64,000 nucleotides of DNA from Pycnococcus provasolii (GCA_938743325.2 OW568886.1:372001-436000), one strand, 5' to 3'; shown: positions 50,714 through 61,804, counted from the first letter of the stretch. Notes: generated by a model from the letters alone, not told the origin. Numbers and translations are program-made.

Positions 50714-51562
50714 GGTTTTTTTCTACCATTAGGCGGAGGTTTGGTAGGGTGGTAGAGGACATTCGGGGTTCGGGGTCAAGCTCATTTTCGTTTCCGAGTC
50801 TTTTTCGTTTTTACGTTTTTTTTGCCTTTTGACCTGCTCCGTTTTCGTCTTCATTTTTCACACTCTGGACAATATGAAGCGCTTCGCCAACTAACTGGCT
50901 GACGTCGTCGTCGGCAACGTCATCGTCGCCGTCATCGTCGCGCTCACGCGCTTCCACGGCGGCTAACCAACCAGCCGCCTCCGCCTCCGCAATTTCCAAT
51001 GTGCCCGTCGTACGCGTTCGCGCCCTCTCGCCCGGATGCCAGAGAATCCTCGAAAAACGTGCGCTCGCAGGCGGTGAGACGTGCATTCTGTGACGTGGAC
51101 GACGCGGATTGAGAGAAGGTTGTTTTCTGTGTGAATTGTGGCGTTGATGGCGACAAGTTGCAAGACTGACGTCACCAGGCTGTTTCAAGCATGGTTCTAA
51201 ATTCCCGTGTATTTCAAAACCCCAATCAATCCCAACCAGGAATCCCGTTGTATCGCTCAACAATAATTTTTGTTCCATCACCTCCAATTTTCGGGGTTTT
51301 CGGGGATCACGTTTGCAGTCACCGTGTGCACGGATGCGGCAACACCAGCCTCTCTGGTGGCGTTCAGTAACACGCTCACACCCTTGCCTTTCGACACTGC
51401 ACCCACGCATCGCGATACCCCTGGGCATCCACGCGCCACACGGACCTACGCTAAAAATTATTGCTGCTGAGTGTTCCATACGCGATATTAACGGGTACCG
51501 CCGTCTTGTTACTAAATAGTGTCCTTGGTCAAAGCAGTCACTTTAGTAGTAACTTAGGATAT
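50714..51562. other. noncoding interval with a weak antisense frame
   Basis: Between the VHL-domain gene and the H-NOX kinase. Holds the weak minus-strand frame 50811-51479 and presumably the kinase promoter. Nothing else recognised. Confidence 0.4.
50811..51479 (-). CDS. doubtful small gene
   Basis: Open for 222 codons but only the last 60 or so residues look protein-like (EIAEAEAAGWLAAVEARERDDDGDDDVADDDVSQLVGEALHIVQ). Upstream, another frame of the same strand (50944-51156) has a plausible stretch NARLTACERTFFEDSLASGREGANAYDG. A spliced gene using both frames is possible; no clear GT-AG pair was found between them. Low confidence. Confidence 0.25.
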   Translation of the reverse strand: MEHSAAIIFSVGPCGAWMPRGIAMRGCSVERQGCERVTERHQRGWCCRIRAHGDCKRDPRKPRKLEVMEQKLLLSDTTGFLVGIDWGFEIHGNLEPCLKQPGDVSLATCRHQRHNSHRKQPSLNPRRPRHRMHVSPPASARFSRILWHPGERARTRTTGTLEIAEAEAAGWLAAVEARERDDDGDDDVADDDVSQLVGEALHIVQSVKNEDENGAGQKAKKT

Positions 51563-52190
51563 ATGTACGGGTGGATACACAGCTGCACGGAAGACCTCGT
51601 CATCAAGCAGTTTGGCGCCAAGTCGTGGCTGCTGATTCTCGACGATGCAGGGTATGGCGAGGTGGGACTCGGCGGATGGTACAACGAAACGTACTACGAC
51701 GACAAGGTGATCTACAACCTGGTTGCGGCAGCCTCGCGCGTGCTCATGCTGGATGCGAACACCGTCCTAGACGCGTTCGGTGCGCACTTCGTCGAGTTCG
51801 CCGTGAAGGCTGGCTACGACCGCTTCATGCGATGCCTCGGATCCACCTTTGAAGATTTTGTCAAAGGTCTCGATCGTATGCATCGCCATCTCCAGATCAA
51901 TCTACCGGAGATTGTGCCGCCTGCGTTCTGGACGCATCGGTGTTTGACAGAGCCTGGTGTGCTCTACCTGCACTACTCCAGCACGCGCGAAGGTTTGTGG
52001 CCTATGGTTCCAAGTCTCTGCAAAGAGGTGGCGCGACGCTACTATGCATTCGAGCTGGATGTGCAGATTGAAAAGCCAGCACGCGTCGACAAGCGAGGTT
52101 CACATACTACCGTTTTCCGTCTTACCGTCGTGGGTGGCGAGGCGGCGGGAAACTTTCTCTCCGAGTCGGATTATCGTGCAAAGATGGGCG

Positions 52191-52221
<31 letters not shown>

Positions 52222-53241
52222 CAACAGAACTACGGCAGCAACTACTACTGCTACGGCGCCATCATCATCGACGACTAGTACCATACGCTGCCCCTTCTCT
52301 GGTATGAAAGTCGATTTCCCTACAACTTCTTCTTCACCACCACCAACAACAACGTCAGAAGATGCTGTGATTCGTCGAAGGACCCCATCGTCGACGAAGA
52401 ACAACAAGTCTGTGCCATTGCGCGGTATACCTCACAACAGACCACCATCATCCTCATCATCGAGAATGGATTATCAAAGCCACGCCACTGCTGTAGAAGA
52501 CGCCGCACGTTCGTTCGGGGAAGTTTCGATGGCATCTCGATATGCACACAAGGAAAGGAAAGGAGACTACCTTGACGCAGCGGCAGCACTGCCAGCAGCT
52601 GCACCGATAGAGACAACAACAAGTCCTCGTCAATCCTTTACAACAATTGACGGTTCCGAGCCGCCGCGACACATTGCAACTTTGTGCGAGGAAGCATTGC
52701 TTGACGAGGATGAGGACAATACAGACAGATCCGAAGGAATGTCATCATCAGTGTCGTCAAGTCGCAAAGATAGCAGAGGCAGCAACGCCAGCAGCGACGA
52801 GTCTCTACGAAGGAAGGATTCTCCTCTAATTCACAACGCATGCATGCACGCAACCGTGGAAGGCATAGATCTGCAGCACTTACGTACCTCGCTCGAAGGT
52901 GAGCGAGGTACGATGCAGCATCTCAGTCCCATTCACTCCGGCCGGGACGATGACAACTACTACTCGGCGTCGTCGTCAAGTCGTAGCACATGGGCTTCGT
53001 CGAGTCTATTTTCTCACAGCACCGACAGTACTCCCAGAGACCTTGGTGGTGGTGGTGGTGGTGGTACAACACTGCGCGTCGTAGAAGAGGAATTAGGAGG
53101 AGGAGGAGATGTTTCCACCACTCCTCGAGACATGTCAGCCTCACGACATCGTCACACTTCTGCCGGAAACCTGATAACGCGTGATGAAGGAGGACAACAG
53201 CTGGTGGAGGAGCAAGGAGGAGGACGAGCAGCTCGCGCAGA

Positions 53242-53298
<57 letters not shown>

Positions 53299-55576
53299 CG
53301 ATCCAAGGAAGGTTTTCGAACGATCGATTTCAGAACCCCTCTCCTCGCCGAGGCTTCCACACTTACAGAATCAGCTTCACCACCTGCTGAGCGCATACGA
53401 CGTGCTCGAAACGCTGCCGTATCACATCGTGTTCCGTTACGACCTCCGCGTCATCTCGGTGGGGAAACTTCTTTCGCGTATCATGCCACAGCTATTGGAG
53501 GAGGGAGCACTCGTCAGCGAGTCCTTCAATATCGGAGCAATTGGGCACATCTCACGCCCCAATGCGCCCGTGAGCACGTCTTCACTCGTCGACGCATGTG
53601 CAAGGAGCGACGACGGGACCGCCTCCCTGGAGCTTGTCGCTCAGCATTGTCTACCTAACGCAAAGCATCGCATCACGATGCTGGGCGTGGTGAAGTTCAA
53701 GAAGTCCAAGGATCGCGATCCCGTGTTTCTCTTCCACGGCTGTCCGAATGCTCTGACGCTGGCCGAGATCACCGAGCAGGGTTTGTACCTCGACGACTGC
53801 CCACTCTACGCGAGCAACATCGACCTCCTCATGGAGGGTGAACGGTTGCTTCGACAGAACAACGAGGCGAGCGCGATGCAGCTGCGGCGAGATGCCGAAA
53901 CGTCGCGGCGCCTGAACGTTCGTCTTGCGGCTGCGCTGCAATTTGTCTCCCACGAGGTTCGCAACCAACTAGCTCCTGTCCATGCAATCGTTCGCGACGG
54001 TGGCGTGCCGAAGAAGAAGAGGTCGTACCGCAAGAGCAAATTTGCCAGTGCGGTATCGTCACCACCACCGTCGTCGGCAGTTCCAGCAGAGGCTGCCGCA
54101 GCGGGCGTGGATGATGAACAAGCCGTGTTATCGGCGCCGACAGTAGGTGCACCAGGCGTCTTTACCTATAATACTTCGCAGTCAGAAGACACTCAAGACA
54201 TGTCAGACAGCTCAGACCCTGCTTCAGATGTGGACGACGAGGGTGGAGATCGCGGCACCGTTCTCACCGCACTGTCAACCACGTCGGAGATCCTCAACAA
54301 CGTGCTTACGATTGCACGGCTGAAAAGTGGAAAGGCTGATGTGCCCACAGGCGTGTTTAAGCTTGGCTCGTGGATTGATGTCGTGGATCAGTATGGTCAG
54401 AAACTCGTGAAGCGGAGGAAAGACAAAAAGCATGACGTGAGATTCAAGGAGATGGTTTTGGACAAGCGCCTCAGCAAACAAGAACGTCAAGAAAAACCTC
54501 AGGATGATGGAGCCGAGTCTTCAAAAGTCTTTCAACATGAAAAGTCTTTCGACAGGCTACGCGACATCTCGGTAGAAGGTTCACGAACGTGGCTTATCCA
54601 GGTGGTGACGAATCTTCTCTCGAATGCGTACAAGTTCACCGAGCGAGGTACCATCTGCGTGACTTGGACAATCAGCGATCCTCCGATTGCAGCGGCGGCT
54701 GAGGAGGAGGAGGAGGAGGAGGAGGGGGCAAGAAAGGAGAAGGATGATGATCATGGGCAGAAGAGCAGCGCACGATCCACAGCGTCGTCGTCGTCATTAT
54801 TGTCCAAAGATCCCGCAAACCTTATTCATGTCAAGGTGCAGGTGTCTGACACAGGAACGGGTATCGCCAAGGAACAAATTCCAAGTGTTCTCGAAGAATT
54901 TGGACAAATTCGCACCGGGAACGATACGAATTCAGGCACCGGACTAGGCTTACCTCTATCCAAGCGCATGACAGAGGCAATGGGAGGGACGTTCGTGTTC
55001 GAGAGCGAGCTTGGCGTGGGAACTACTGTGACGGTGGAGCTGAACATGAAGATGAGCGATGCGCCGATGATGGGCACGATCGCCGAACGCACCGAAAATC
55101 CCTTCGCAAAGCTGCCCTTGCCGCTTCCGCACGAGGTGTCGTCGATGCGACCAGGTCTGGACCTCTACTGCGATGTGCTTGCAGTGGAGGACAACGCACT
55201 TCTGTCCAAAATGTACCGCCGAAAGTGCGAACGCATCGGCCTGAGCGTCAAATGCGTGGAGGATGGAGCAGATGCGGTGGAGCTGATCGAATCTGGATGG
55301 AAATTTGGCGTCATTCTCATGGACATGACGATGCCCGTGATGAACGGCGATGTGGCGTGCCAGCTCATCCGAAAGCCGGCGCACCTGCAAGGCCCCGATT
55401 ACAAGGGCTGCATCTGTCTTGTCACGGGAAATGCTTACAGCAAGAAGCAGCTCGACGAGCTGCAGACGAATGTGGGATTCGACCACGTCTTCCAGAAGGG
55501 CGAGACGCCGAGCTGGATGGATCTGATTGAATATCTCGTGGAACACATCTCCGGAAAGAATAAGGGGAAAGCGTAA
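51563..55576 (+). CDS. H-NOX/HNOBA hybrid histidine kinase with receiver domain
   Basis: Predicted gas-sensing (NO or O2) two-component sensor of 1337 residues. Residues 1-190 are a heme H-NOX domain: it begins MYGWIHSCTEDLVIKQFG, the proximal His is H107 in LDRMHRHL, and the YxSxR heme-propionate motif is Y138-S140-R142. About 400 residues of Ser/Thr/Asn/His-rich linker follow, including a poly-Asn run. Residues about 602-770 match the HNOBA domain of soluble guanylate cyclase (ETLPYHIVFRYDLRVISVGKLLSRIMPQL, and a conserved LFHGCPNALTLAEITEQGLYLDDCP). A histidine kinase then has H797 in VSHEVRNQL, the N-box LLSNAYKFTERG near 1020, and G-boxes SDTGTGI and SGTGLGLPLSKRM. The receiver (about 1200-1327) has D1254 in ILMDMTMPVMNG. 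The ATG at 51563 is set by the conserved MYG start. Confidence 0.92.
53244..53300 (+). repeat. in-frame AAC run encoding poly-Asn
   Basis: About nineteen AAC codons in the linker between H-NOX and HNOBA. A shorter AAC run is near 52203-52227. Both fall in unstructured linker, so length changes are probably tolerated. Confidence 0.95.
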
Positions 55577-55714
55577 ATGAGGCGCCGCCGCGTGGTTGGT
55601 GACTTTGTGGTGTGGGCGTGAAATAAAGTTAGCTTGTTTTTTGCAGCACAACAAATAGAATGTTACAATGAAAAGAAATGATATACAACATCTAGTCTAC
55701 GATAAAGATGGACT

Positions 55715-57010
55715 CTACTCCTCGTATGGATCACACGAGGACTGCTCGATGGCATTCACCCACACACGCAAGGCGCTTGTGCCGTCCTCGCCATCGCGTG
55801 GGACTACGACGTTGGTGCGACAGTTCATGCAGAGTTGACCCGCGATCGCTTCTTCGTCATCCGAACCAGTGCCGATAGCGACGACGGGAGTGAGACAAAG
55901 CGAGCACAGGCGATGCGGCGCGGTGCCCGTGCAGGCCTCCGCGCCGCTGGGACGCCATCGCCCTACGTCGATGCGCTGTGCCTTGTCGCCACGATTGTAA
56001 GAGACGGGAATGGAGAAGGGATATGCGTCGAGTTTTTGCGCTGCGCGGATGACGTTGATTGCGGCATCCGCGCGCTCGGCAACCATGCTCGCAACGAGAG
56101 CTTCTGAGCACGCGTCAATCGTGCGTGGATTGTCTGGCGGCGCGATGGGAAGGCACGGCAGCTGTATGTGTCGATGCCTGCAGTAGATTGCAGCCTCTTT
56201 GCGCGAGATGGAGCGCATCGGGTGCACGAAGAACGGCAGCCCGTGCGTGAGGTGCATCCGTATATCTGCTGCACCGAGGTCTGCGTTGACGACTGCGCCG
56301 ACGCGCTTGGAAATGCTCGACAGGATGCGAGCCGCCGTACCATCGGCACTTTCCCCGCAGAGCACGCTGCCACACTTCATTGACGCCGCGAAGTTTGCGA
56401 TGGCTCGACTTCGCAGGAACGTGACTGCGTCGTGCCTGGCCGTGGCATCGCGCACGCGTGCGAGCAAGCTCTGGTGTGTTTGTGCTATTGGCTTTAACGT
56501 GTGAAGTTTGACGTTCCTTTCTTCGCACGCCTTGCGCAGTGCCTTCGTGACTCCTTCACTGCCATTTTCTGCTTCGACGACGTGTACTGCGACGACGAGG
56601 TGCAGGCGCCTCTTTTGTTGGTTCGCGAGCATTTTCTCCTTTCCCTTCAGGAGGGGTACCTGCTGCCTTTCATTATGATGATTTCGCGGCGACGATGATG
56701 GTGATGGTGACGACGAGGATGAGGAGTCATCGCGCGCACATGTTGTGCATATTGCATCTAACAAAGCGAGTGAGGAGGGTCCTCCTGAAAGCGCCAGGCA
56801 TAAGGATGAGTTTCCTGCAAGCAAGAGTTCGTCGTTGCGTACGTTTTGGAGAACAAGAATTTGAAACGACGAGGTGAAGCACGAAGAGCAGAGAGGTCGC
56901 GACGAGAGACGCGCGGAGGCACCACTACTACTGCTACCGCTACTGGACGCACCACACCGCACGCATAACATCAAAGGCACAGGAGCATCACTGTCCGCCG
57001 CCGCCGCCAT
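55715..57010 (-). CDS. CTU2: cytoplasmic tRNA 2-thiolation protein 2
   Basis: Partner of CTU1 in adding sulfur to U34 of tRNA for Lys, Glu and Gln, through the URM1 pathway. The 431-residue protein has the N-terminal CVRCG and LCSSCF pairs, then LALSGGPSSLALLDAI in place of the PP-loop. RRLHLVVAVHVVEAE, FLRSRAIANFAASMKCGSVLCGESADGTAARILSSISKRVG and FFVHPMRSISRKEAAIYCRHRHI are the NCS2/CTU2 core. The C-terminal cysteine pairs CSLC and CMNC are present. A Ser-rich insert near residues 92-112 is extra. ATG at 57010; TTACA 50 nt past the stop is a likely poly(A) word. Confidence 0.92.
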   Translation of the reverse strand: MAAAADSDAPVPLMLCVRCGASSSGSSSSGASARLSSRPLCSSCFTSSFQILVLQNVRNDELLLAGNSSLCLALSGGPSSLALLDAICTTCARDDSSSSSSPSPSSSPRNHHNERQQVPLLKGKEKMLANQQKRRLHLVVAVHVVEAENGSEGVTKALRKACEERNVKLHTLKPIAQTHQSLLARVRDATARHDAVTFLRSRAIANFAASMKCGSVLCGESADGTAARILSSISKRVGAVVNADLGAADIRMHLTHGLPFFVHPMRSISRKEAAIYCRHRHIQLPCLPIAPPDNPRTIDACSEALVASMVAERADAAINVIRAAQKLDAYPFSIPVSYNRGDKAQRIDVGRWRPSGAEACTGTAPHRLCSLCLTPVVAIGTGSDDEEAIAGQLCMNCRTNVVVPRDGEDGTSALRVWVNAIEQSSCDPYEE

Positions 57011-57120
57011 TAAAATGGGTGAAAATCGACGACTTTTTATTACGGGAGGTCAAATAGGGGGAAAGAAACTGCTTTTGATGGGCAAGGGAAAAAACTCAAA
57101 AAAGTAAAAAACAAAACTGG

Positions 57121-57150
57121 TAACCCTAACCCTAACCCTAACCCTAACCC
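57121..57150 (-). repeat. interstitial TTAGGG array upstream of CTU2
   Basis: Nearly five CCCTAA units on the + strand, 111 bp before the CTU2 ATG (minus strand), so TTAGGG is on the sense strand. Confidence 0.9.
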
Positions 57151-57631
57151 ACATGCCGATGGCCCTCCTAGTAGCTAGCTAAGCTTAAGGTAGTACTCCC
57201 CTTAAAAAGGGAGAGCCTACTTTTCTGCTTAAGCGCCCGGCCGTTCCCTGACGGCTGACGTTGGGTTGTGGCCACCTACACCTGTTGTGGCGTTGTGAAG
57301 TCCTCGTGGCCATTGGCCAACCCACCATTGTGCTGTTCTCGTGAAGTCACAACTCACAACGAGGCAATACTCGTTGATTCGACTACAGTAAATCATCGTT
57401 GATTTAACTTTTAACTTACAATCCATCCATGCCACAACAAAACAGACCGGCCTTAAGGTTGTCATTACGGGTAGACTACGATAATATCGTTGTTGCCTTT
57501 TCTTTTCCATACAGTATTTCTTCTTCTTGCGGCCTTGCAGCCTAAGCTTAACTTAAAAAAGAATTAACCTTAAGGTTACCTTTGCAGCTAGCTGTTTCTT
57601 GCTTGCAGGAGAGTTCAGGAAGGAAGGAAGG

Positions 57632-57661
57632 AACGGAACGGAACGGAACGGAACGGAACGG
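57632..57661. repeat. GGAAC pentanucleotide microsatellite
   Basis: About five perfect GGAAC units, followed by three copies of CTGATGC. Confidence 0.9.
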
Positions 57662-57996
57662 CCTGATGCCTGATGCCTGAGGGGATGGATGCAAGCAGGA
57701 TTCCCTTAAGGAAAGGCGTGCAAGCTTCCTTAAATTAACCTTAGGTGGGAGAATACAGTACTAAAAAGTAGGTAAACTTTACTTTACGTCGCGGACCTCC
57801 CTCCTAAGAGGAGCCTGTTCTCTCCGGAGCTCCTCCGTTGTCCGTCCGCCATCCGGCATTGGCTTTTGCGTTCTCCCCCTCTAGGCCTTCCTACCCGTAA
57901 AAAGGTCGTGAGGTGAGGCTCGCAACCCGGCAACCGGCCGGCCGGTTCCTCTCCCCTCGAAGGTTAAATTTCGACTCCCGTATTCTTAGGGTAGAA

Positions 57997-60249
57997 ATGA
58001 CATCCATGGATGGTTTCGTCACGTGCTCCTCCATGTCCATGCGTGGTGCTCCTCTCCGTCCTTCCTCCTTGGCCTTGGAGGCCCATGATGGGGCAGGTGC
58101 TGAAAAGGGACAAGGAGGCGCGTCGGGAGGGAGAAGGAGAAACAGACGCGGGTCCGTCGTCGCTGGACATGGACTCGCGCGAAGCGTTGCCGACAAAATC
58201 AAGTTTGCGAGAATGCAAGAGGAAGCTAGGACGGCACGCGACACGCCGCCCGAAGTCAAAGTGCATCGTGGCGCGCGCAAGAGGGGTGGCCGTGGACGCG
58301 GGGGTGGTGGTGGTGGAATGCTCGGTTCCGTCGTGCAGGCTGCGAGGGTCGTCGAGGTGGAGTACGTGCCCATGGGACGGGGCGACGAGACGGTGAGGCG
58401 CACGCGTGAGGTCTCCAAGAAGTGGATGGCAGGCGAGACGTTCGATGTCGTGGCAGAGTACGGCGCCCGCGAGATTCTTCGTGCGGCTGAGTTTCACAGC
58501 GATCGCATTCCGCCTCACTTGCTCAATTTGGAGGGCAGCGCGGAGCCGCAGCTGACGCCGCGGATGTCCACATCCTCATCCGCGTCTGTCAAAAACCGCG
58601 TCTCCTCTTCGAGCTCGAAGGGTGACGATGCACCCTCGTCTTCCATGTCTCCCACGGAGACCCCTCGAGTTTCTGAAGCACTTCTCACGTACCTCATGGA
58701 CAAGGCGCACCTGAACTACTCAATGAGCGCACCTCGTCCAGTGCGAAGATCGATTGACGGTGATGGGCATCGCTGGACAGCGGGAGATGGCACGCTCAAA
58801 GACGTCGCACGAGAGGAGCGCCTCAAGCGGCGCACCATCGCAGGCTCCACGTGCATTCGCCAGGCGGGGTTCCGAAGAGGGTGCGCCTCGCGCTGGTCCA
58901 ATGACAAGCACAGTGCACCAATCGACAGCGAGTATCTCGACGAGTACGAGGACTACTTCACCGAACTGGAGGAGGCTGAAGGTGGCACCGAATCGGACGA
59001 CGATAACAACGCGGGTATGTTCTCGCAGTGCCGCATTGGGGAAGATGTGCCTTTCGAGGGCACGCTCGTGGAGTGGATGCCAGACACCTGGAGCGAAAGC
59101 AAGCGCATGCCGATGAGCTATGCGCCCCCCTTGCGCTCGACTCGTGCGTACGAGGAGGTGGTTCGCCCCACTGAGGTGAGTGAGACTGCCGCGGCGGCGC
59201 TGATGGCAGGCGGCGCGATGCCGTACGATCTACCCTCTGCGTCTCGGCCGCACACGGCGTCGAGCGTACCGCGCACGCCGCGTGACGAAAGGCTTCTCGT
59301 CCTTCCACCACGCTACCGAACCATGATTGCGCGCGAGCGGGACGGCGGCAGCCTCTGCCTTCTGAATCTCAAGGAGAAATACGCGCCGGGTGATGGTGAC
59401 ATCTACGAGCGTGCGCTTGCCGCCGCAAGCACGCGCAAAATGCCCGGCGCTGCAGCTGTTCTTCCCGCCGATGTAAGCCGCGGTCCGCGTCGTGACTGGG
59501 AAACGGAGGTGCTGGAGCACGCCATGACAGCCAAGGCTATGGCACGCCCCGATCGCACCGAGCGACGTCTGAAGGCGTGGACCAGCGCATGGGCATCAGT
59601 GCTCTCTGGCAACGCGAATGGCTCGGCGAACCTCGACGAGCACATGGAAATGCTTGAAAGTGTCGAGAACCTGCGAGCGCCGGGTACTACGCCGGCTGAC
59701 ACGATGCGCTCGCGTGCCTCGAGCTTCTCGGGCTTAGGCACGCGGCGGCTGCACACTTCGCACCAAAGCAGCGCGGAGCGCATCGAGGCAATCGAGGATG
59801 AGAAGGAGCGCGAGGCGGCGATCGAGGAGGTAGCCAAGGCATCGATGGCAGCGGCTACGGATGTGTTCCGTCGCATGCGCCTGCGCACTGCACCCGCGCA
59901 GTCATCTCGCGGCTCTGGCACGGCATCGACGATGACGAGCAGCATCCGGCGGCCGACGGCGAGAAGGGCGGCGACGACCATGCTTTTTGACCATGCGACC
60001 ATGTCGGACTTTGCCGAGGCATTTGGAGGCAAGTGGGCTTCGAATCCGGGGAACGCTCCATCGTCGCCATCGAACCTGCCATGCAGCCCTCGTATGCCGA
60101 TGCGACGGGATGTTCCCGCATGCCGTCGATACGTCAATGCAGCTGGCGCAAAGCACGCCGACACTCGCGCGATGAATCTCGGCTTGACGGTAAGCCGCAA
60201 AAGGGGATCTTATGGAGGAACATCTTCGGGAGCCGTGACTGTACGATAA
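57997..60249 (+). CDS. hypothetical Ser/Arg-rich protein, 750 aa
   Basis: No family recognised. The first ATG in frame is at 57997 (MTSMDGFVTCSS); the frame is open further upstream only from a GTG. Features: a basic GRRRNRRGS stretch and Arg-Gly-rich run (RKRGGRGRGGGGGG) near residue 110, a KKWMAGETFDVVAEYGAREILRAAEFHSDRIPPHLLNLEG segment near 130-185 that looks structured, Ser-rich linkers, an acidic YLDEYEDYFTELEEAEGG patch and a charged helix (AERIEAIEDEKEREAAIEEVAKASMAAATDVFRRMRL) near 590-630. The C-terminus is basic. Could be a cytoskeletal or signalling scaffold; not shown. Confidence 0.7.
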   Translation: MTSMDGFVTCSSMSMRGAPLRPSSLALEAHDGAGAEKGQGGASGGRRRNRRGSVVAGHGLARSVADKIKFARMQEEARTARDTPPEVKVHRGARKRGGRGRGGGGGGMLGSVVQAARVVEVEYVPMGRGDETVRRTREVSKKWMAGETFDVVAEYGAREILRAAEFHSDRIPPHLLNLEGSAEPQLTPRMSTSSSASVKNRVSSSSSKGDDAPSSSMSPTETPRVSEALLTYLMDKAHLNYSMSAPRPVRRSIDGDGHRWTAGDGTLKDVAREERLKRRTIAGSTCIRQAGFRRGCASRWSNDKHSAPIDSEYLDEYEDYFTELEEAEGGTESDDDNNAGMFSQCRIGEDVPFEGTLVEWMPDTWSESKRMPMSYAPPLRSTRAYEEVVRPTEVSETAAAALMAGGAMPYDLPSASRPHTASSVPRTPRDERLLVLPPRYRTMIARERDGGSLCLLNLKEKYAPGDGDIYERALAAASTRKMPGAAAVLPADVSRGPRRDWETEVLEHAMTAKAMARPDRTERRLKAWTSAWASVLSGNANGSANLDEHMEMLESVENLRAPGTTPADTMRSRASSFSGLGTRRLHTSHQSSAERIEAIEDEKEREAAIEEVAKASMAAATDVFRRMRLRTAPAQSSRGSGTASTMTSSIRRPTARRAATTMLFDHATMSDFAEAFGGKWASNPGNAPSSPSNLPCSPRMPMRRDVPACRRYVNAAGAKHADTRAMNLGLTVSRKRGSYGGTSSGAVTVR

Positions 60250-60301
60250 TTGAAAAACAGAGTAAAGTACATTGCATTACTGCATTACTGAACGAGCGAT
60301 C

Positions 60302-61804
60302 TCAGCTCTTAAGGGCAATGCCAGCCTTCGCGAGTGCCTCCCGGACCCAAACTGGCGCGCGTCCATCTTCTTCCATTTTCTCATAGGGCACGGCGTAGTC
60401 GTCGTTCGCGCGCACACGAGGGAACTGCTTTCGCATAAATTGCTGCACAAACGCCTCGAAGCGGTTGTTTTCAATCGCCTCACGAATCTGCTCCATGAGC
60501 CTCATCATGTACCGAACGTTGTGCACGGACACGAGGCTGCTCGCGACTGGTTCGCGCGTGACAATCGTGTGGAGGTATGCGCGCGTGTAGCGCTTGCACG
60601 TCGCGCAGTCGCATCCCGCCTCGATCGGGCGCATGTCGTTCGCAAAGCTTCGGCTGCGCAGCTTGAGCAGTCCCGACGACACCATGGCGGTTCCAAAGCG
60701 CGCGGTGCGTGTCGGGTACACGCAGTCGAACATGTCCGCGCCGAGCGCGACGCACACGACGATGTCGACGGGGTATCCGACGCCCATGACGTACCTTGGC
60801 TTGTTTTCGGGAAGCAGCTCGAGCGACGCATCCACGCACCTCCAGAAGTTCGCCTTGTTCTCGCCGCCGGAAAGACCACCAACCGCGTAGCCGGGCAGGT
60901 TGAGCGGGACGAGCTCTTCACAGCTCTTGCGCCGAAGTGCGAGGTCAAGTCCTCCCTGCACGATTCCAAACAGGCTCTGCCTATCCGTTCTCTTGTGCGC
61001 GGCTATGCACCTCTTCAGCCATCTGGTGGTTCTGTAGGTGGCCTCCTCGTATCGTTTTGGATCGTTCGCCGTCGAACTGACCACGTCGTCGAGCGCCATC
61101 ATGATGTCAGCTCCTATTCTATTTTGGACTTGCATGCAGTGTTCCGGCGTTAACGTTGTCGTGTTTCCTGTTGCGGGGTCCTGGAATGTGACTGCGTGTT
61201 CGGACACTTCGAGGAGGTCGCTGAGTGATACCATTTGGAATCCTCCAGAGTCTGTGAGCATGGCTCGTTTCCACGAGACGAAGTTGTGCAGCCCGCCCAT
61301 GGTTTCAATGAGCGCGCTCCCGGGTCTCTGTTCGAGGTGGTACGTGTTTCCGAGTATGAGTTGAACGCGTGCGTTTTCGAGGTCGAGAGCCGTGAGTCCC
61401 TTGACGGATCCTTGCGTTCCAACGGGCATGAACATGGGTAGTTGGCACGCGAAGTGGTGCGTGGTCATCGTCGCACGCCGTGCCCTTTTTTCACGAGAAG
61501 ACAACTCGAAGACGAGCGCAGGTGAGATGGACGACGCCAACAAAGTCGACAAAGGCGGTGACGAAAGCAAGCGCGCACGAGCCGACGATACCAGTGATGA
61601 GCCTGATGAGCCATGGAGACCAACCAAACCACCGGAGCCAACCAAACCAGCCACCACACCAGCCAAACCATTCTTACCATCATCGTCGTCACCACCACCA
61701 CCACCACCACCCTCCTCATCCGACACAAACTCCTCAAAGGAATCCAAGTCTGAGGCTCTGCGACGCCGCTTATTATTATTACCTCTTCTAGGAGCAGCGT
61801 CCAT
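60302..61804 (-). CDS. TGT: queuine tRNA-ribosyltransferase catalytic subunit
   Basis: Exchanges G34 for queuine in tRNAs with GUN anticodons. The 500-residue protein has the TGT barrel: LTDSGGFQMVS with D185, FGIVQGGLDLALR, GYAVGGLSGGE, MGVGYPVDIV and the nucleophile D360 in DMFDCVYPTRTARFG. The zinc site is C398, C400, C403 (CDCATC) and a His in VHNVRYM. An N-terminal extension of about 95 residues is Lys/Arg-rich (NNNKRRRRAS), then acidic and Gly-rich, longer than in most eukaryotic forms. It could carry a nuclear or organelle signal, or the true start may be M113, where conservation begins. Its 3' end faces the 57997 gene. Confidence 0.95.
   Translation of the reverse strand: MDAAPRRGNNNKRRRRASDLDSFEEFVSDEEGGGGGGGDDDDGKNGLAGVVAGLVGSGGLVGLHGSSGSSLVSSARARLLSSPPLSTLLASSISPALVFELSSREKRARRATMTTHHFACQLPMFMPVGTQGSVKGLTALDLENARVQLILGNTYHLEQRPGSALIETMGGLHNFVSWKRAMLTDSGGFQMVSLSDLLEVSEHAVTFQDPATGNTTTLTPEHCMQVQNRIGADIMMALDDVVSSTANDPKRYEEATYRTTRWLKRCIAAHKRTDRQSLFGIVQGGLDLALRRKSCEELVPLNLPGYAVGGLSGGENKANFWRCVDASLELLPENKPRYVMGVGYPVDIVVCVALGADMFDCVYPTRTARFGTAMVSSGLLKLRSRSFANDMRPIEAGCDCATCKRYTRAYLHTIVTREPVASSLVSVHNVRYMMRLMEQIREAIENNRFEAFVQQFMRKQFPRVRANDDYAVPYEKMEEDGRAPVWVREALAKAGIALKS

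Larger units (their letters stand above)
57011..57996. other. noncoding interval, divergent promoters
   Basis: Between divergent CTU2 and the 57997 gene. It has the CCCTAA array at 57121-57150, CCTTAAGG words at 57452 and 57567, a GGAAC pentamer run near 57632-57661 and CTGATGC repeats after it. No gene recognised. Confidence 0.55.

Noticed and set aside
53244-53300. CRISPR-like or functional array
   Set aside because: Simple AAC codon run inside the kinase linker, not spaced repeats.
58400-58440. KKWM in the 57997 protein as a member of the polyproline linker family
   Set aside because: Only four residues match and no polyproline block follows, so chance is likely.
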